DNA of 64,000 nt from Carallia brachiata (GCA_021464245.1 JADCRB010000016.1:4519250-4583249); one strand, 5' to 3'. Positions 12,830 to 24,189 are shown, counted from the first letter of the stretch. Made by a program: numbers and translations. Notes: generated by a model from the letters alone, not told the origin.

Positions 12830-13029
12830 ACAAGTTGTAGAGAAAGCTTTGTCTTGTTTGTTGGGTGGTTATTGGAAATATCTAGTGGGTACAGTTGAGT
12901 GGTCTAAAGTTTCCAATTCATATCCAGCATCAAAGAGTAGCACCCCAACTGTGGAAAGTGTGGACCGAAGCATTGCCAGGCAGAGCAGCTCCCTAGCTGG
13001 TCTTTTTGGGAACTTTGCTACACCAAAAG
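12830..13029 (+). pseudogene. orphan exon-like fragment of an unidentified gene
   Basis: A 200 bp open stretch is bounded by a good acceptor (TTTTGCAG before 12830) and a good donor (AAAAG then GTAAAT at 13030). It is stop-free in one frame, reading QVVEKALSCLLGGYWKYLVG, then ESVDRSIARQ, then SSSLAGLFGNFATPK. Codon use and the splice borders look like a genuine plant exon, but no partner exon was found nearby. It sits about 1 kb upstream of the MULE-type transposase, so it could be a captured gene piece. I do not recognise the protein. Confidence 0.4.
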
Positions 13030-13970
13030 GTAAATTGTTTGCTCTCAATTTTTGGATGAATGTCATTGAGAATTTTTTTCCATCAGTAATATTGTTCATG
13101 CTCATTTTGTTCAAAAGGATGCGTCATGGTCGTCGAATGCAATGGGATACATGGTTGGTCATAACCTTCAATAAACTGGTATGGTTATAAGGAGAGATTG
13201 AAATTGTCATGTTATAATTGGCACAGGGGTTGACATACGGAAAAAATTTTTTATTGATCCAATGGTGGGTGGGGGAATTTTATGGGGTTGAATATTAGTG
13301 ATTAATGTGAGTCTTATAAAGTACAATTATGGAATAAAATTGTTTGAGGATTTGGGATATAAACTCGTGTCTGGTACTCCTATTTCGTTAATAATTACCG
13401 CTAATGATTTGTGAAAACCTAAAAGTAGAAGGCTCAATTGTGGTATGTTGCAGTCAAGCAAAGTTAATAGTATGAGTTTCATAAATAACAGTATTCGTTT
13501 CAATCATCTGTCTGATGGAAAGTATTGAAGACATGGGATAGGAACTCGTGTGCAGTAATGATATTTTGTAGATAATATACACTTATGAGTGGGGAAAACA
13601 GAAATGTTGAAGGCTGGATATGAACACTCTTGAGTATCCCAATTGCAAGATTTTGGACAGTGGACAAGTGTGATATGATTTATTACCCATTTGTTAATAA
13701 CCCATGAATTCAATAATTGCATGGAATATGAATAGCGGAGATATAGTGTCCTAAGTATGCATAAATAATTGACCATGTATTGCTAATACGTGTATGGTGT
13801 AATCTAACCATATGTGTCATATATATTACATTATTAATTGTCATAGTAAGTTAAGTTATAATTACAAGAATTATGGTATTAAGTAATGTTTTGACCAACA
13901 TGAGAAATACGAATGTTTAATGCAGGTGGATGAGAAGAGCGGTGGACTGCAAGGAAATTAAGAAGGAAAT
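13030..13970. other. spacer between orphan exon and transposase remnant
   Basis: AT-rich, no coding signal recognised. It may include the transposon's own 5' flank. Confidence 0.5.
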
Positions 13971-16321
13971 ATGAATAATATTATGGTAGAAGGCTATGGG
14001 AGTGGTTTTTGTACCAGTGTAGATGCAATATTGCTTGGCATTGAATACAATGACGCTGTGAATGGTTTGGCAAATATTAGGAGTGATGGAGAAGCAACTA
14101 TTGAGCAGGAACCTAAAATTGGATTGGCTTTCAAAAATAAAGATGAGGTGTTTCAATTTTACTAGGCTTACGGAAGAGGAAAGGGTTTTGGAATAGTGAA
14201 GTGGGGTGTGAAAAAGGACGAGAAATCTAACGAGAAAAGATGGATGACTTTGAGATGTAGTAAAGGAGGTGCACACAAATCCAAGGTTAGGAATCCGCTA
14301 GCAAGACATGGCAGCTGGACGGTTGGATGCCAAGCGCGGATTTGTTGTACGAAAAGAGAAGGATTATGGGTGATATCATTTATTGTGTTAGATCACAATC
14401 ACGAGATAAGTCCATAAATGTCTCAATTTTTAAGGCAACACGAGAGAGTTAATGAGCACTTGAACAAGCAGTTAGAAATCAATGAACGTGCCGAAATTCA
14501 TCCGTCGAACAATATGACAACTGTGATTGCACAAGCTAAAGGGTATTATCGGCTACCATGCCTCAAGGGTGATTTATCCAACTAGGTACAAAAGTTTCAA
14601 AGGTTGCAATTAGTCGGAGTAGACGCTGAAGCTGTTAATAGTATGTTTGTGAAGATGCAGACTAAAAGTAGGGATTTTGTATATGTAATAAAGCATGACA
14701 ATGAAGGAAGGATGAAGCATTTATTTTGGGCTAATGGGAGATATAGGGTTGCGTATAGAGAATTTAGTGATGTGATTACTTTCGACAAAATAGATCTGGT
14801 GAATAGGTACCAAATGCCATTTGCTGCATTTGTGGGCATAAATCATCATAGTCACTAAATTTTATTAGGAAGTGCGTTACTTAACAATGAAAAGGCTAAG
14901 ACATACAAATGGTTGTTTGAGACGTGGTTGCAGTGTATGGATGGGAAGCATCCAGATGACATCATGACTGATCAATGTGGTGCAATTGGTGAAGCAATTA
15001 ATATAGTTTTTCCTAATACCCGACATAGGTGGTGTTGGTGGCACATAACATGCAAATTACCAAAAAAGCTTGCCAAACATCAAAACTACAATGAAGTGAG
15101 AGAGGCTTTTACAAATGTCGTTAAACAATCCATGACTTGTGATGCGTTTGATGAGAATTGGCAAGCTATGGTTTCGAAATTCAATCTTAAGAGAAATGAA
15201 TGGATCAATTATTTGTTTCAAAACAGGAATTGGTGGGCGCCGACGTATATGAAACCTTATTTTTGGGCTGGAATGTCGTCAACACAGAGGAACAAGAGTA
15301 TGCACTCATTCTTCAATACATATGTTCACTCAAGGAGAACTCTAAGGCAATTTGTTGAGCAATATCAAGTTGCAATAGAGGATAAAGTTCAAAAGGACAT
15401 TGCAGAGGAAAATTTAAATAAAAACATTAACATTCCTTGTGTGACGTGATTCCACTTTGAGGAGCAGCTTCAGAAAGCATACACAATTAACATATTCAAG
15501 TAAGTGCAAAAACAATTGACTAAGGTTATGTATTGTAATATTCAGTTCGTGTCTTAGGATGGAAAGGTACGGATATATGGGGTTTCTAAGCTCATGAAGG
15601 GCAGGAGTTCAAAGACACAATGGGTGAGGTATGTGGTGAAGTTTAAAGCCATCTCATATACTATTACGTGTAATTGCCAATTGATTGAGAGTATGGGATA
15701 TCTTTGTTCTCATTCATTTAGTATTTTGATAATTAATGAGGTAGGGTGATGCCTTATCAATATATATTGAGAAGGTGGAGAAAAGATATTGAGAGAAGCC
15801 ATTCAAATGTGAAGGTTTATAGTAATAAAATGTCCACAGAGTTGCTACGGACAAAAGAGTTGGAGAACATTTTTTATACAGTGTTTAATAGAGCTGTGGT
15901 AAACAAGAGGAAATTTGAATTTATGTTGATAGGTTTGAAAAAGCAGAACTTAGAGTTAGAGAACTGGAGTGAAGATGCAGTAACAACGGAGCAAGAGAAA
16001 TCTGATATGGGTGTCCATGAGCCTGATGATGTTAGTAGTAGAAAGTTGAAGGACCTAGTTTGTGTGAAGAGAAGGGGTAGGTCAAAATGCAAACGTCAGA
16101 AAGGAATTATGGAGAAAAGAAGTGGGAAAAGACCGAGAAGAATGCCACAGACTGAGCATCAAATCCCTTATCCATTGATAGAGTTTGCCACATCAGCTAT
16201 GGAGTTACTTCAACAGGTATGGATGCATAGCTGTAACTTATTGATATATATTGAAAACTATGAAAGTATGAATTCGTTGGGAAAATCTTGTAATAATGAC
16301 GATGGAATTAAAAAGAAATGA
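13971..16321 (+). pseudogene. FAR1/FRS-like MULE transposase (inactivated)
   Basis: Encodes the plant FAR1-type relative of MULE transposases. Domains in order: FAR1 zinc-binding region (14115-14415; IGLAFKNKDEVFQFY, then RCSKGG, GCQAR and HNHEISP); MULE DDE domain (about 14600-15440; FDK..LVNRYQMPFAAFVGIN, TDQCGAIGEAI, TRHRWCWWH, STQRNKSMHSFF); SWIM finger (15660-15720; CNCQLIESMGYLCSH); C-terminal helix region (15746 on; PYQYILRRWRKDIE). In-frame stops near 14164, 14416, 14584, 14857, 15447 and 15494 and a frameshift near 15745 break it. At the expected catalytic Glu (family S-E-S-M/N) this copy reads N-K-S-M. It is either a dead transposon gene or an FRS pseudogene; flanking MITE-rich DNA favours the former. 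Confidence 0.88.
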
Positions 16322-16613
16322 TTGACTAATCTTCATTAATGTAGGCAAATCAAAGGCGCCTTCAAGTGGATCATGATTGTTGTACCGGTAGTTGGTGGCC
16401 ACAGTCCGTTCAACCTCAAATACAAGGATAAAGAAGTCTGTAAATTGCTGATGCTATGTAAAAGAGGTATGAAACTATTATCATATTAACTCGTCCTTAG
16501 TATGGTAGGGTTCTTCATTTTTTAGAAGAAAAATATGTTCAGTTATTTTGAGTGAAAATGGAAGACTTCAATCTAGGTACGTAGTACAACTATTATTTAT
16601 TGAAAAAATATTA
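16322..16613. other. 3' flank of transposase remnant
   Basis: Broken frames follow an acceptor-like TAATGTAG at about 16345. This may be a last decayed exon of the transposase gene, but no motif supports it. Confidence 0.3.
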
Positions 16614-16780
16614 GTGTCCCAAGTGTATTTGTTTCACACGGTGTCCTAGTTGAAACGATGACTGATATTTGTGAAATGAAGACTACTATTTTTGCATTTA
16701 AAAAATTAGCAGTCTTGTTTCAAAAATATCAGTCGTAATTTCAACTGAGACACTACCTAGGACAAAAACACTTAGCACAC
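16614..16780. mobile_element. fold-back MITE 1
   Basis: A near-complete palindrome of about 167 bp. The left arm GTGTCCCAAGTGTATTTGT and its inner block GTCCTAGTTGAAACGATGAC are matched in inverted orientation by the right arm (GTCGTAATTTCAACTGAGAC and ACAAAAACACTTAGCACAC). The loop lies near 16695. It has no coding capacity. It would form a long hairpin, as expected of a fold-back MITE. Confidence 0.75.
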
Positions 16781-16878
16781 GTATGCTTACTCTTATTTAT
16801 TTCGTTAAGATCACAAAAACAAAAAGCATGCTTCTTGAATATCTCTTTGTTTCAGCAGTTTCATCAGGGCATTGGAAA

Positions 16879-17071
16879 GAAGACACGGAACGGACGGAAA
16901 AAATTTTTGTGCAACCAACTGGTTTTTTTATGCAACAAAATACTTACCTTTTGCAACAAAAAGATAGACAAAAAAATACTTTCAAATTGCGTTACGATAA
17001 TTTAGTGTTTCATTGCACAAATAAGCCAATTGGTTGCGCAAACAAATTTTTCCGTCTGTTTCGCGTCCCCC
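16879..17071. mobile_element. fold-back MITE 2
   Basis: A second, unrelated palindrome of about 193 bp. Left GACACGGAACGGACGGAAAA and TTTGTGCAACCAACTGG pair with right CCAATTGGTTGCGCAAA and TTTTTCCGTCTGTTTCGCGTC in inverted orientation. The 120-codon frame crossing it (16783-17145) is an artefact of the palindrome. Confidence 0.78.
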
Positions 17072-17099
17072 TTTTTCCCATCCACCTATGTTTTCTCAT

Positions 17100-17122
17100 A
17101 TATATATATATATATATATATA
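17100..17122. repeat. (AT)n microsatellite
   Basis: Uninterrupted AT run immediately right of fold-back MITE 2. Confidence 0.9.
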
Positions 17123-17339
17123 TTATCATTTTCTTTTGTTTTTAACATTTTTTAAATCATCTTGTGCCTACCGAACCATGCTTTCTTGTCTTTGAATATT
17201 TTGGTTGTTGGTTTACCGAGATAAAAGGCGGGGAATGGAAGGAAAAATTTTAAAATTTTGAATTTCTATTTAAAAAATTAAAAAAAATTCAACCGTGTCA
17301 AAGACTTCCAAATCTCATGTTTGATAGGTGTGTCTAAAT

Positions 17340-17460
17340 ATTTTTTTAAAAAAAATTTTTAGCGGACACTTTTAGGCATGTCCGACACGTGTCTGATACG
17401 TGTCGGACCCATGTTCGTGTCGGACATGTGTCTGACACGCCATGCTCCCTAAAAATGCCA
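17340..17460. repeat. ACGTGTCGGAC-rich palindromic repeat
   Basis: Several direct and inverted copies of ACACGTGTC/GTGTCGGAC within 100 bp (CCGACACGTGTC, ACGTGTCGGAC, GTGTCGGACATGTGTC). This kind of motif cluster is widespread in plant dispersed repeats. The rest of 17123-17940 shows nothing else. Confidence 0.5.
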
Positions 17461-18119
17461 TGTCCATGCTTTCCAGAGTGAAACCAAAATAGGTAAAAAA
17501 AAAAAAAAAATTCAAGTTGATTTTAGTGGTTAAAGTAAATTGAAACTTGATTTTTTGAGAAACAAATACAAATGCGTTTGAAGCCTACCTGTAATGTTTT
17601 CCCTCGTTTATTGTGATACCAATTTTTTGTTGCTTTGAAATGAATTCTAACACTTGTGGAACTAAAACAGTTAAATTTGAAAGTAAAATATTTGCATTTT
17701 TACAAGTTCACTAAAATGGTGCCCTTCACATTGGGCTATAAAGTCCAGCCCATACATTTACTGACCTCAGTGTCACAAAAAGGGAGGTGTTGCCAACAAA
17801 AAAACAAAAAAACATGTGCACATCACTGAGTTGAGACATCTAGATCTGGCATAACATGGTGACCCCATCATACACAAAATGGTCCTATAACATTGTGGCA
17901 TCTAAAGCCCAAACTATGAAGGCCCATAAGTCAATCTGTTGAGCCATTTGGCAACACCATATTTTGGCATGTGCAAAGGTCCAAAAAGGTGCAAGAACCT
18001 GATTGTACTCCAAGTCAGAGGAAACAGAATTATCTCCTTATTGTTTCGGCCGCGAATGGTCATGTGGTCTCATGCCCTCCAAGCACGGTTGCGATTATTT
18101 CGACGACCGTTGCCTTGCT

Positions 18120-18520
18120 TTAGTCCACCGCACTGCTAGAAGATTTTTTTCATGCGAAACAGATGCTTTCCCCTTATTTCAAAGAATCGGCGCAGCCAAT
18201 CGTAGCCCAATGGCTCCAAAAGCTCCTTGATTAACTCAATGACTTCAACTCATAAGAGTGCTCCTTCGTCCATAATGATGTAGAGCACCTCTTAAGTCTT
18301 GTCAGAGATTGGGGTGGCCGGTACGGAGTTCAACAGCGCCATCCCTTTCACCAACTCTATATGCAACAATAGACAAAATTGACATTAATATAAGTACACA
18401 TTCATATGTGAAGGGTCTAAGTACAAGACAAGAAAAAAAAACCGTAGTAATATGTTAATCCCTACTATTAAATTCAAGCACCTGAGGGATTGGAGTTGCT
18501 AGTCATCCCTTTAGCCATGA
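18120..18520 (-). pseudogene. unidentified minus-strand coding remnant
   Basis: On the minus strand about 18155-18365 reads ELVKGMALLNSVPATPIS, then VLYIIMDEGALL, then VEVIELIKELLEPLGYDWL, then RRFFEIRGKHLFRMKKIF, broken by two stops. An acceptor-like CATATAG lies just before it and a possible first exon MAKGMTSNSNPSG at 18480-18520. Amino-acid patterning looks protein-like, but I do not recognise the family. It lies downstream of the minus-strand Ulp1-type gene and may belong to the same transposon. Confidence 0.35.
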
Positions 18521-19519
18521 TGTTAGTGCCTCCTCAGACTTCAAATAACAATAGAGTTATTTGATTGCAGAGAACAAGGTAGTTCAATTGGATTACACTT
18601 ATGTTGTCCTGATGTACAAATGAGATTTTGAGGACATATATATAGCATCAGGGGCATGGGTGGACGTATAATCATAGTTAAATTTTATCTCACACAAGAA
18701 TTTGGAGGAAAAATTACTTTGATTTAACAATGGTTAAGTTATCTTTTTGTCAATTTCAAGATCGTACTTACCTAAGTCATGATAATGTAGGCCATCATTT
18801 ATTCATTTAATTTGGACAAGAGCAAATTTGTAAAAGAAAATGTTGATATCATGTAATTTGGTGTCCCAATTGAAATGAAGACTGAAATTTTAAAGTCTAC
18901 ACCCACAATGAATTCTATTATACAATCACATGAGCAATAGATGACAAAATTATTTAATTTTAATTCATATGAAAACTACATTTATTTACATACAAGAAAT
19001 GAAAAAATTAATGCTAAAGCATTTAATGTTATGTCACATAATTATAATGCTAATACTTGTTATACAAAATAATTCAGAATATAGGTTACTTTCTCATTGC
19101 ATATATTATTATTATTATTATTATTATCATAAATATACATATACAGTGCGCTCTTACAATGGAGAGAGAATTTCTCCCGATACGATGATCTACCGTTATT
19201 CATATGCTAAGCACCTAGCTCCAACTGACGCCTGAACTTTGATGCTTGTTTTTTGTCCTTTTGGTTTCAAGTGAGATACCACAAATGGAACATTATAAAC
19301 ACCCAAGCATTGACACATTTGGAATAATGTTTAGGAAGAAGTTAGTATACAATTGAGAGACATGCCCAACCATGGACTCTGGCCTAAACTGGCACCCAAT
19401 ATGATTGCTTATGGGCCCTGTGCAAAATGTTAAGCGAAAGCGATAGTATCAAGTTGATGACTTCCAACTCCTACGGGGACTGTGAGACGCCTAAGTCAAT
19501 ATATCAAAGTCTATCAAGA
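18521..19519. other. spacer with (TTA)n microsatellite and MITE half-arm
   Basis: Contains a (TAT)n run at about 19106-19127. At 18858-18897, GGTGTCCCAATTGAAATGAAGACTG resembles one arm of the fold-back MITE at 16614-16780. No gene seen. Confidence 0.5.
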
Positions 19520-22500
19520 CTATGCTTTGGCATTTGCCATATCCTCAAGAGTGGCCAAATATGAATTGAGGGGGTGCCTCACCACCCGCAAGGCAACGTG
19601 CTGTCTACCTTCCGCAGCAGACCTGGCAGAAGCACACCATAGAAAAGCAGAATAAGATGTACCCATTAGGGTTTTATATGCGTCTTTTCCAAATCAGAGT
19701 ACTGGGACTCATACCTGAAAGTACGACAATGAAGCAAACCGACCATCCCACAACTCAATTCCAAGAAGCATGAAGATTCCACAATCATGTCTGTAAATCC
19801 GCAAATTAAATTTGCCTTACAATTACACATCTTTATTTAGTAACAATACATCCAATGTCAACATCAACCTAAGAACACACTGGTCAGTGTTTGTAAAATA
19901 AAGCGTCCCCTCAAGCAATGCAAGGCAATAAACATGATAAACTAACCATCACAAGGTAGAGCATGCTTGCAGTATTAAAACTACTAGGGCTCACTCAAAA
20001 TAAGGAACTTTCACATACATATTTCTCTGTTTTGGAAAGCCGTCTGGTGCCACTATCTCCCACAGCAGAAACTCTTCTGGAAACTGAGGATCAAACGCCT
20101 GCAGAAGCCTCGCAATTCGCGGTAGCTATAGAGGGACAAAGAAACCACTATCAGATTCCATTTGCTTATGACTAACCCATGCATATCTCAACAGTCATAT
20201 CGGTTTTGGATTTATAGCATTATTAGAGGATATGTTTGCAGCATCAGTCTATGTATGTTGCCAGTGAGCAGGGAAGTAATAAACAAGGGTGTACCAATGA
20301 AACAACTTACCATCATACTCAACACTATATGCTGCTCTGGGGAACCAACTGTGTGCAATGAGTCAAAAACAATGATCTTTCTATCTCGGATTGCAATACA
20401 TATGGCTGACCAATGTTGGTTATGCAATATCGGGAAAAAGAACTGCAAGCATAGGATAACTATATGTGAGACAAGTAGCTATATGGATGCTATTATATGC
20501 AGGGTGCCTGGTTATATGGTCAGTGCTAGGCAATGGTGGGACCAAAAGCATCGAAAATCTCAAAATACCAAATATTTATCAACTCACGTTGTCACATGTA
20601 GACAAGTCAATCTCTACCCCGACCCAATCCCAAAACTGCCTCGGCCAAGTTTGTATGTGCTGTTGTAGAGCCTCAACCTTAGCCTCATTTGCTTTTGCTT
20701 TCCCTTTCCTTTTAGATGCGCGACCAACAACAGCTGATGCTTCATGTGCTTCACTAATATGAACCTGCACATGAAAAGACTAAGCATATATAGAATATTA
20801 CTTAGAAGACAAAGTCCAACCAGAAGGAGGCATTGGTATAATACAACCGAGAAAAGTGGATTCATAATGTAGGAATGCTTCTTGTTCCGGTTAGCCATGG
20901 AGTCCTTCATTAGCAACCACACTGCGACGGTAACAAACTACATCCACAATTCAGTTGCATTAAACTTGGAAAAGTAACCCTCCCACTAGAGTAACATCCA
21001 AATTATATTTAAATCAGCACATTCACACGTTAGTAACCCCTAAATCAACATCACCCTTTGCTGCCAATACATCTTGGAGTTGCATCTTTGTGATGAATTT
21101 ATCTTCAACCACGACATACTTTTGATATGCATCACTGTCAGCCATGATGAAACCCTCTTTACTTAGCACACAAGATTCCGCAAATGGACATATAACTATA
21201 TAAAGTAAAAAAAAAAAAACCACTGTGGACATCTTAAAGCACTTACTTGTTTTGCCTTGATCGACCCCCTTTTTGAATAAATTTCACAAGCTTTGCATCT
21301 TCGCTGCTGCTCCTCTGCCTTGTCAAAGCGATCGTGTTCACATAATGAGACCTTGCATTTTGTGCAAGCTTCGGAAACCGTCGCTCACTGCCCACAACTA
21401 TTGCTGCACGCTTTGCTTGCTTATTCTTGGTAGAGCCCACTCCAAGTTTTTTCCATGACCTCAAAGGATCCAAATCAACAGGTGGGTACTGCCACGTTGA
21501 CTGCACTGTACTTATCGGATGAATAGCTAAGGGTTCTTCATTATGTGCCCCTACCTCCTCCTCGTCATGTTCCACCTGCTGTTTTTGCTCATTCTCGTTC
21601 TCCTCAACCGCCCTTCTTCCATCAAAGGCAAACGAAGACCCCATCTGGCCACCTACAAACCTTGCCCTTTCTGTTGCACCCAACTGGGAAACAGCATTGG
21701 ACAAGTGTTCGGGCCCAAATGTAGCATACTGCTGCTCAAATTGAGGATGCAAATAGAATGGCGAGGACACATAATCAGACTCCAAGCCTCCATGCTCTAC
21801 ACCAGCAGTGGAACACAATGTCAGAGCTGTGAACCCCTTGCTTGATTCTTTGGCAATCTCCACATCTGTTGCGTCCTCACCAACATCAGAGGCTGGAGGA
21901 GTGGTAGGCCTGCCCTCTCCTTGTTCACCAAGCCCACCTACTCACTTGCAGGAATCTTTCCTTGTCGAGGAACTTCACTCTCCATTGTACGACTGCATCT
22001 CGCTGAACTGAACCTACTTCTCTGGTCCTTCATTCTTCGTTTCCCTCGCCTTTCCGTCGCCAAACAAAATCAAATTAATAACATTAGTAATTAAGCAGGC
22101 CTTGATGAATAAAATACCAGCCATCATAGTTCAACACTATTACTTACCATGGTCGGAAGTTCATCATTCAATCGTTCAACCCTTTCATCTTCCCATTTCT
22201 TCCCAGACTCTTGTGGGTGTGCCTTTCCATAAGTTATGTCAATAACCTATCACGAATAGTACATATTAGTGGCCTTTCCTTATGTCATCACTTTAGAAAC
22301 ATCTATGGCATTCAAAAAATAACTATTACCCTTGCTTTTCCAAATTCCTTCCCGCGTCGCGTGTCCTCTTTCAAGGCATATTCTACTAACTCACTATCCC
22401 AAGCCACAATTCGAGGTCCCTTATTCCAGTGCAATGCACGACCAATGTCAATGTGATCAAGATAAAACAACTGCACATTTCAAACAGCAATATTAAAACC

Positions 22501-23420
22501 TCAGTTATCCAACTTTAGCACTTTATTTTTTAAAAATTACTTGTGCTTCATCAGTAACTTACCAGGAGTATGAAAGGACATCCAGCGACACCTGATGCTT
22601 TCTTTCCCTTCTCCACTGACGCTTTAAACTTCCTTCTTGCATCTCTTAAGCATTCCAAGACATAAATGCCCCAATGATAGTCGTCACCATGTTCAGCAGC
22701 TACCAAAGCTCTCATGTGCTTCTTTGTAATACCTGGTGACATTGTCGGGCCCAAAAAAGCGCCCAAGATAAACAATAAGCATCTCTGCTTGAATGCTAAT
22801 TCAGAACTCGCATCATTCATGTACCCATACAGCTCTTGATCAGATATGCCACTCTTTCCCTCAAACATTGCCTCTATGTCTGCCAATTTTCCTTTACTAT
22901 ATTTTGATGGAACAGTCAATGAACCAGTGGGTATACCGAGAATCCATCCAACATCCTCACCGTTAATCTGTTTCTCCATCGAGTCCCTTATCTTTAGAGA
23001 TCATGACTCTGGATCAAATCTATTAAACAACCACTCAATCAAACGGTGATCCACCCTAATGTTATCAAATCTAAACAATTCACCAAATCCCATTTTCACA
23101 ATCCATTTTCTTTGCGTTTCAGTCATCATTTCCAGCACAGACAACAGTCTCTCAGTTGTGCATCGAGTATTTGACAACTGCAATAGAAAGTATTTGTTAA
23201 TTGTCTTTATGCAAGCAAAATTTTTACTAGTTACAACGTCAATTATATCACTTTCATAAAATACTCAATGTCAGTCCTATATAAACTTACAATGCGGTTC
23301 CTCCTGCGCTTCCCTCCATTGCCTTCTGTCCTATCACAAACGCTGCTTCCTCCCTCTATTGATCTTCCACTATGAGACACTATATTTAACCCTGTATTTA
23401 AGCACTCCATACTGTTAGTA
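19520..23420 (-). pseudogene. transposon-type Ulp1 (SUMO-protease-like) gene, multi-exon, disrupted
   Basis: Codes for a C48-type cysteine protease of the plant transposon ULP class, preceded by the helical plant-mobile-domain-like region typical of such proteins. Exons read on the minus strand with good GT..AG borders: to 23291; 23177-22563 (TRCTTERLLSVLEMM, MGFGELF, DVGWILGIPTGSLTV); 22470-22330 (LDHIDIGRALHWNKGPRIV); 22246-22148; about 22060-21247 (acidic, Pro/Ser linker); 21161-21038; 20985-20821 (VWLLMKDSMANRNKKHSYI); 20764-20588; 20442-20310 (His in NQHWSA, Asp in FDSLH); 20125-20019 (PKQRN); 19790-19715 (Cys in HDCGIF). The His-Asp-Cys triad is therefore complete. Breaks: TGA at 23001-23003, TAG at 20938-20940, a 1-nt shift near 21935, and an unclear C-terminus. 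SUMO or ubiquitin-like processing is the family role; activity here is unlikely. Confidence 0.82.
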
Positions 23421-23506
23421 ACTTCGTTTCTAAATACCTGAATCAGAAGGGCCATACATGGATACGGGACTCCAAGCAAGTGATCGGAGATTAAAACTAT
23501 ATGCAA

Positions 23507-23844
23507 CTACACCCATTGATAACAAATGTTAAAGCAATGTCTAGAAATTGATACAAGTATTATTTCATTGGCTACTAATTAAACTATTTGGTAAGAAAAT
23601 TTCAACAATACTAGGACAAAGATATATAATTTTCTTCTCGCATTCCTTAATTAACCAATCTAGTGTTCTTCTATTGGTCTCCACTACTCTAGCACAAATG
23701 ACACAATTTTCCTTCAATCAAACGCCATTTCAGAATTATGTTAAATACTTGAAGCCAAAGTTTCCAATATCTTAGCATATTCTTTCATTATTCACACTCA
23801 CATTGTTCTATTTCCACCTACTATATGATACCTTATTTTGCAAA
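23507..23844. other. spacer, nothing recognised
   Basis: AT-rich gap between the minus-strand Ulp1 gene start and the plus-strand acetyltransferase fragment. Confidence 0.5.
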
Positions 23845-24189
23845 TGTCACCCATATTTGCCTAAAAGAGTTTTGAGTTTTTGTTCAATGTTACAAAAGGC
23901 CGCCAAAGAAAATATTGTTGTTGACCTCACTAATTTGTGTGATCATTTCTTTGTATCTACTGGGGAATGCAAGGCAAAGGTGACAGCAGCTAGGTTGCCA
24001 CACTTTGATGGTGACTATAGGCCTGGTGTCGCTGAATATTTAATTTATCAGCTTAATCAACATGAAGATGGCAGAAAATAAATAAAAAAGGGAACTACCA
24101 AAAAGACTATAACAAAAAGGGCCTTAATAGCTTCTCGTTAGTCTGATCTTTCTAGTAACGCGTCAAAGGATCTGCTACTATTGCATAAA
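23845..24189 (+). pseudogene. HAC1-type histone acetyltransferase exon fragment
   Basis: The frame reads [60 protein letters not shown], then KKTITKRALIAS and NASKDLLLLHK. This is the catalytic-region segment of plant HAC (p300/CBP-like) histone acetyltransferases, around the conserved ARLPYFDGDYWPG block. It ends exactly at a splice donor (CATAAA then GTAATT at 24190). Two stops (after EDGRK and before SDLSS) and Trp-to-Arg in the DGDYWPG block show decay. The upstream CHP..LPK..SML part (23845-23890) matches with a deletion. No other HAC exon was found nearby, so this is an isolated piece, perhaps carried by a transposon. Confidence 0.85.

Noticed and set aside
16783..17145. 120-codon plus-strand frame
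   Set aside because: Lies across fold-back MITE 2 and an (AT)n run; no protein features.
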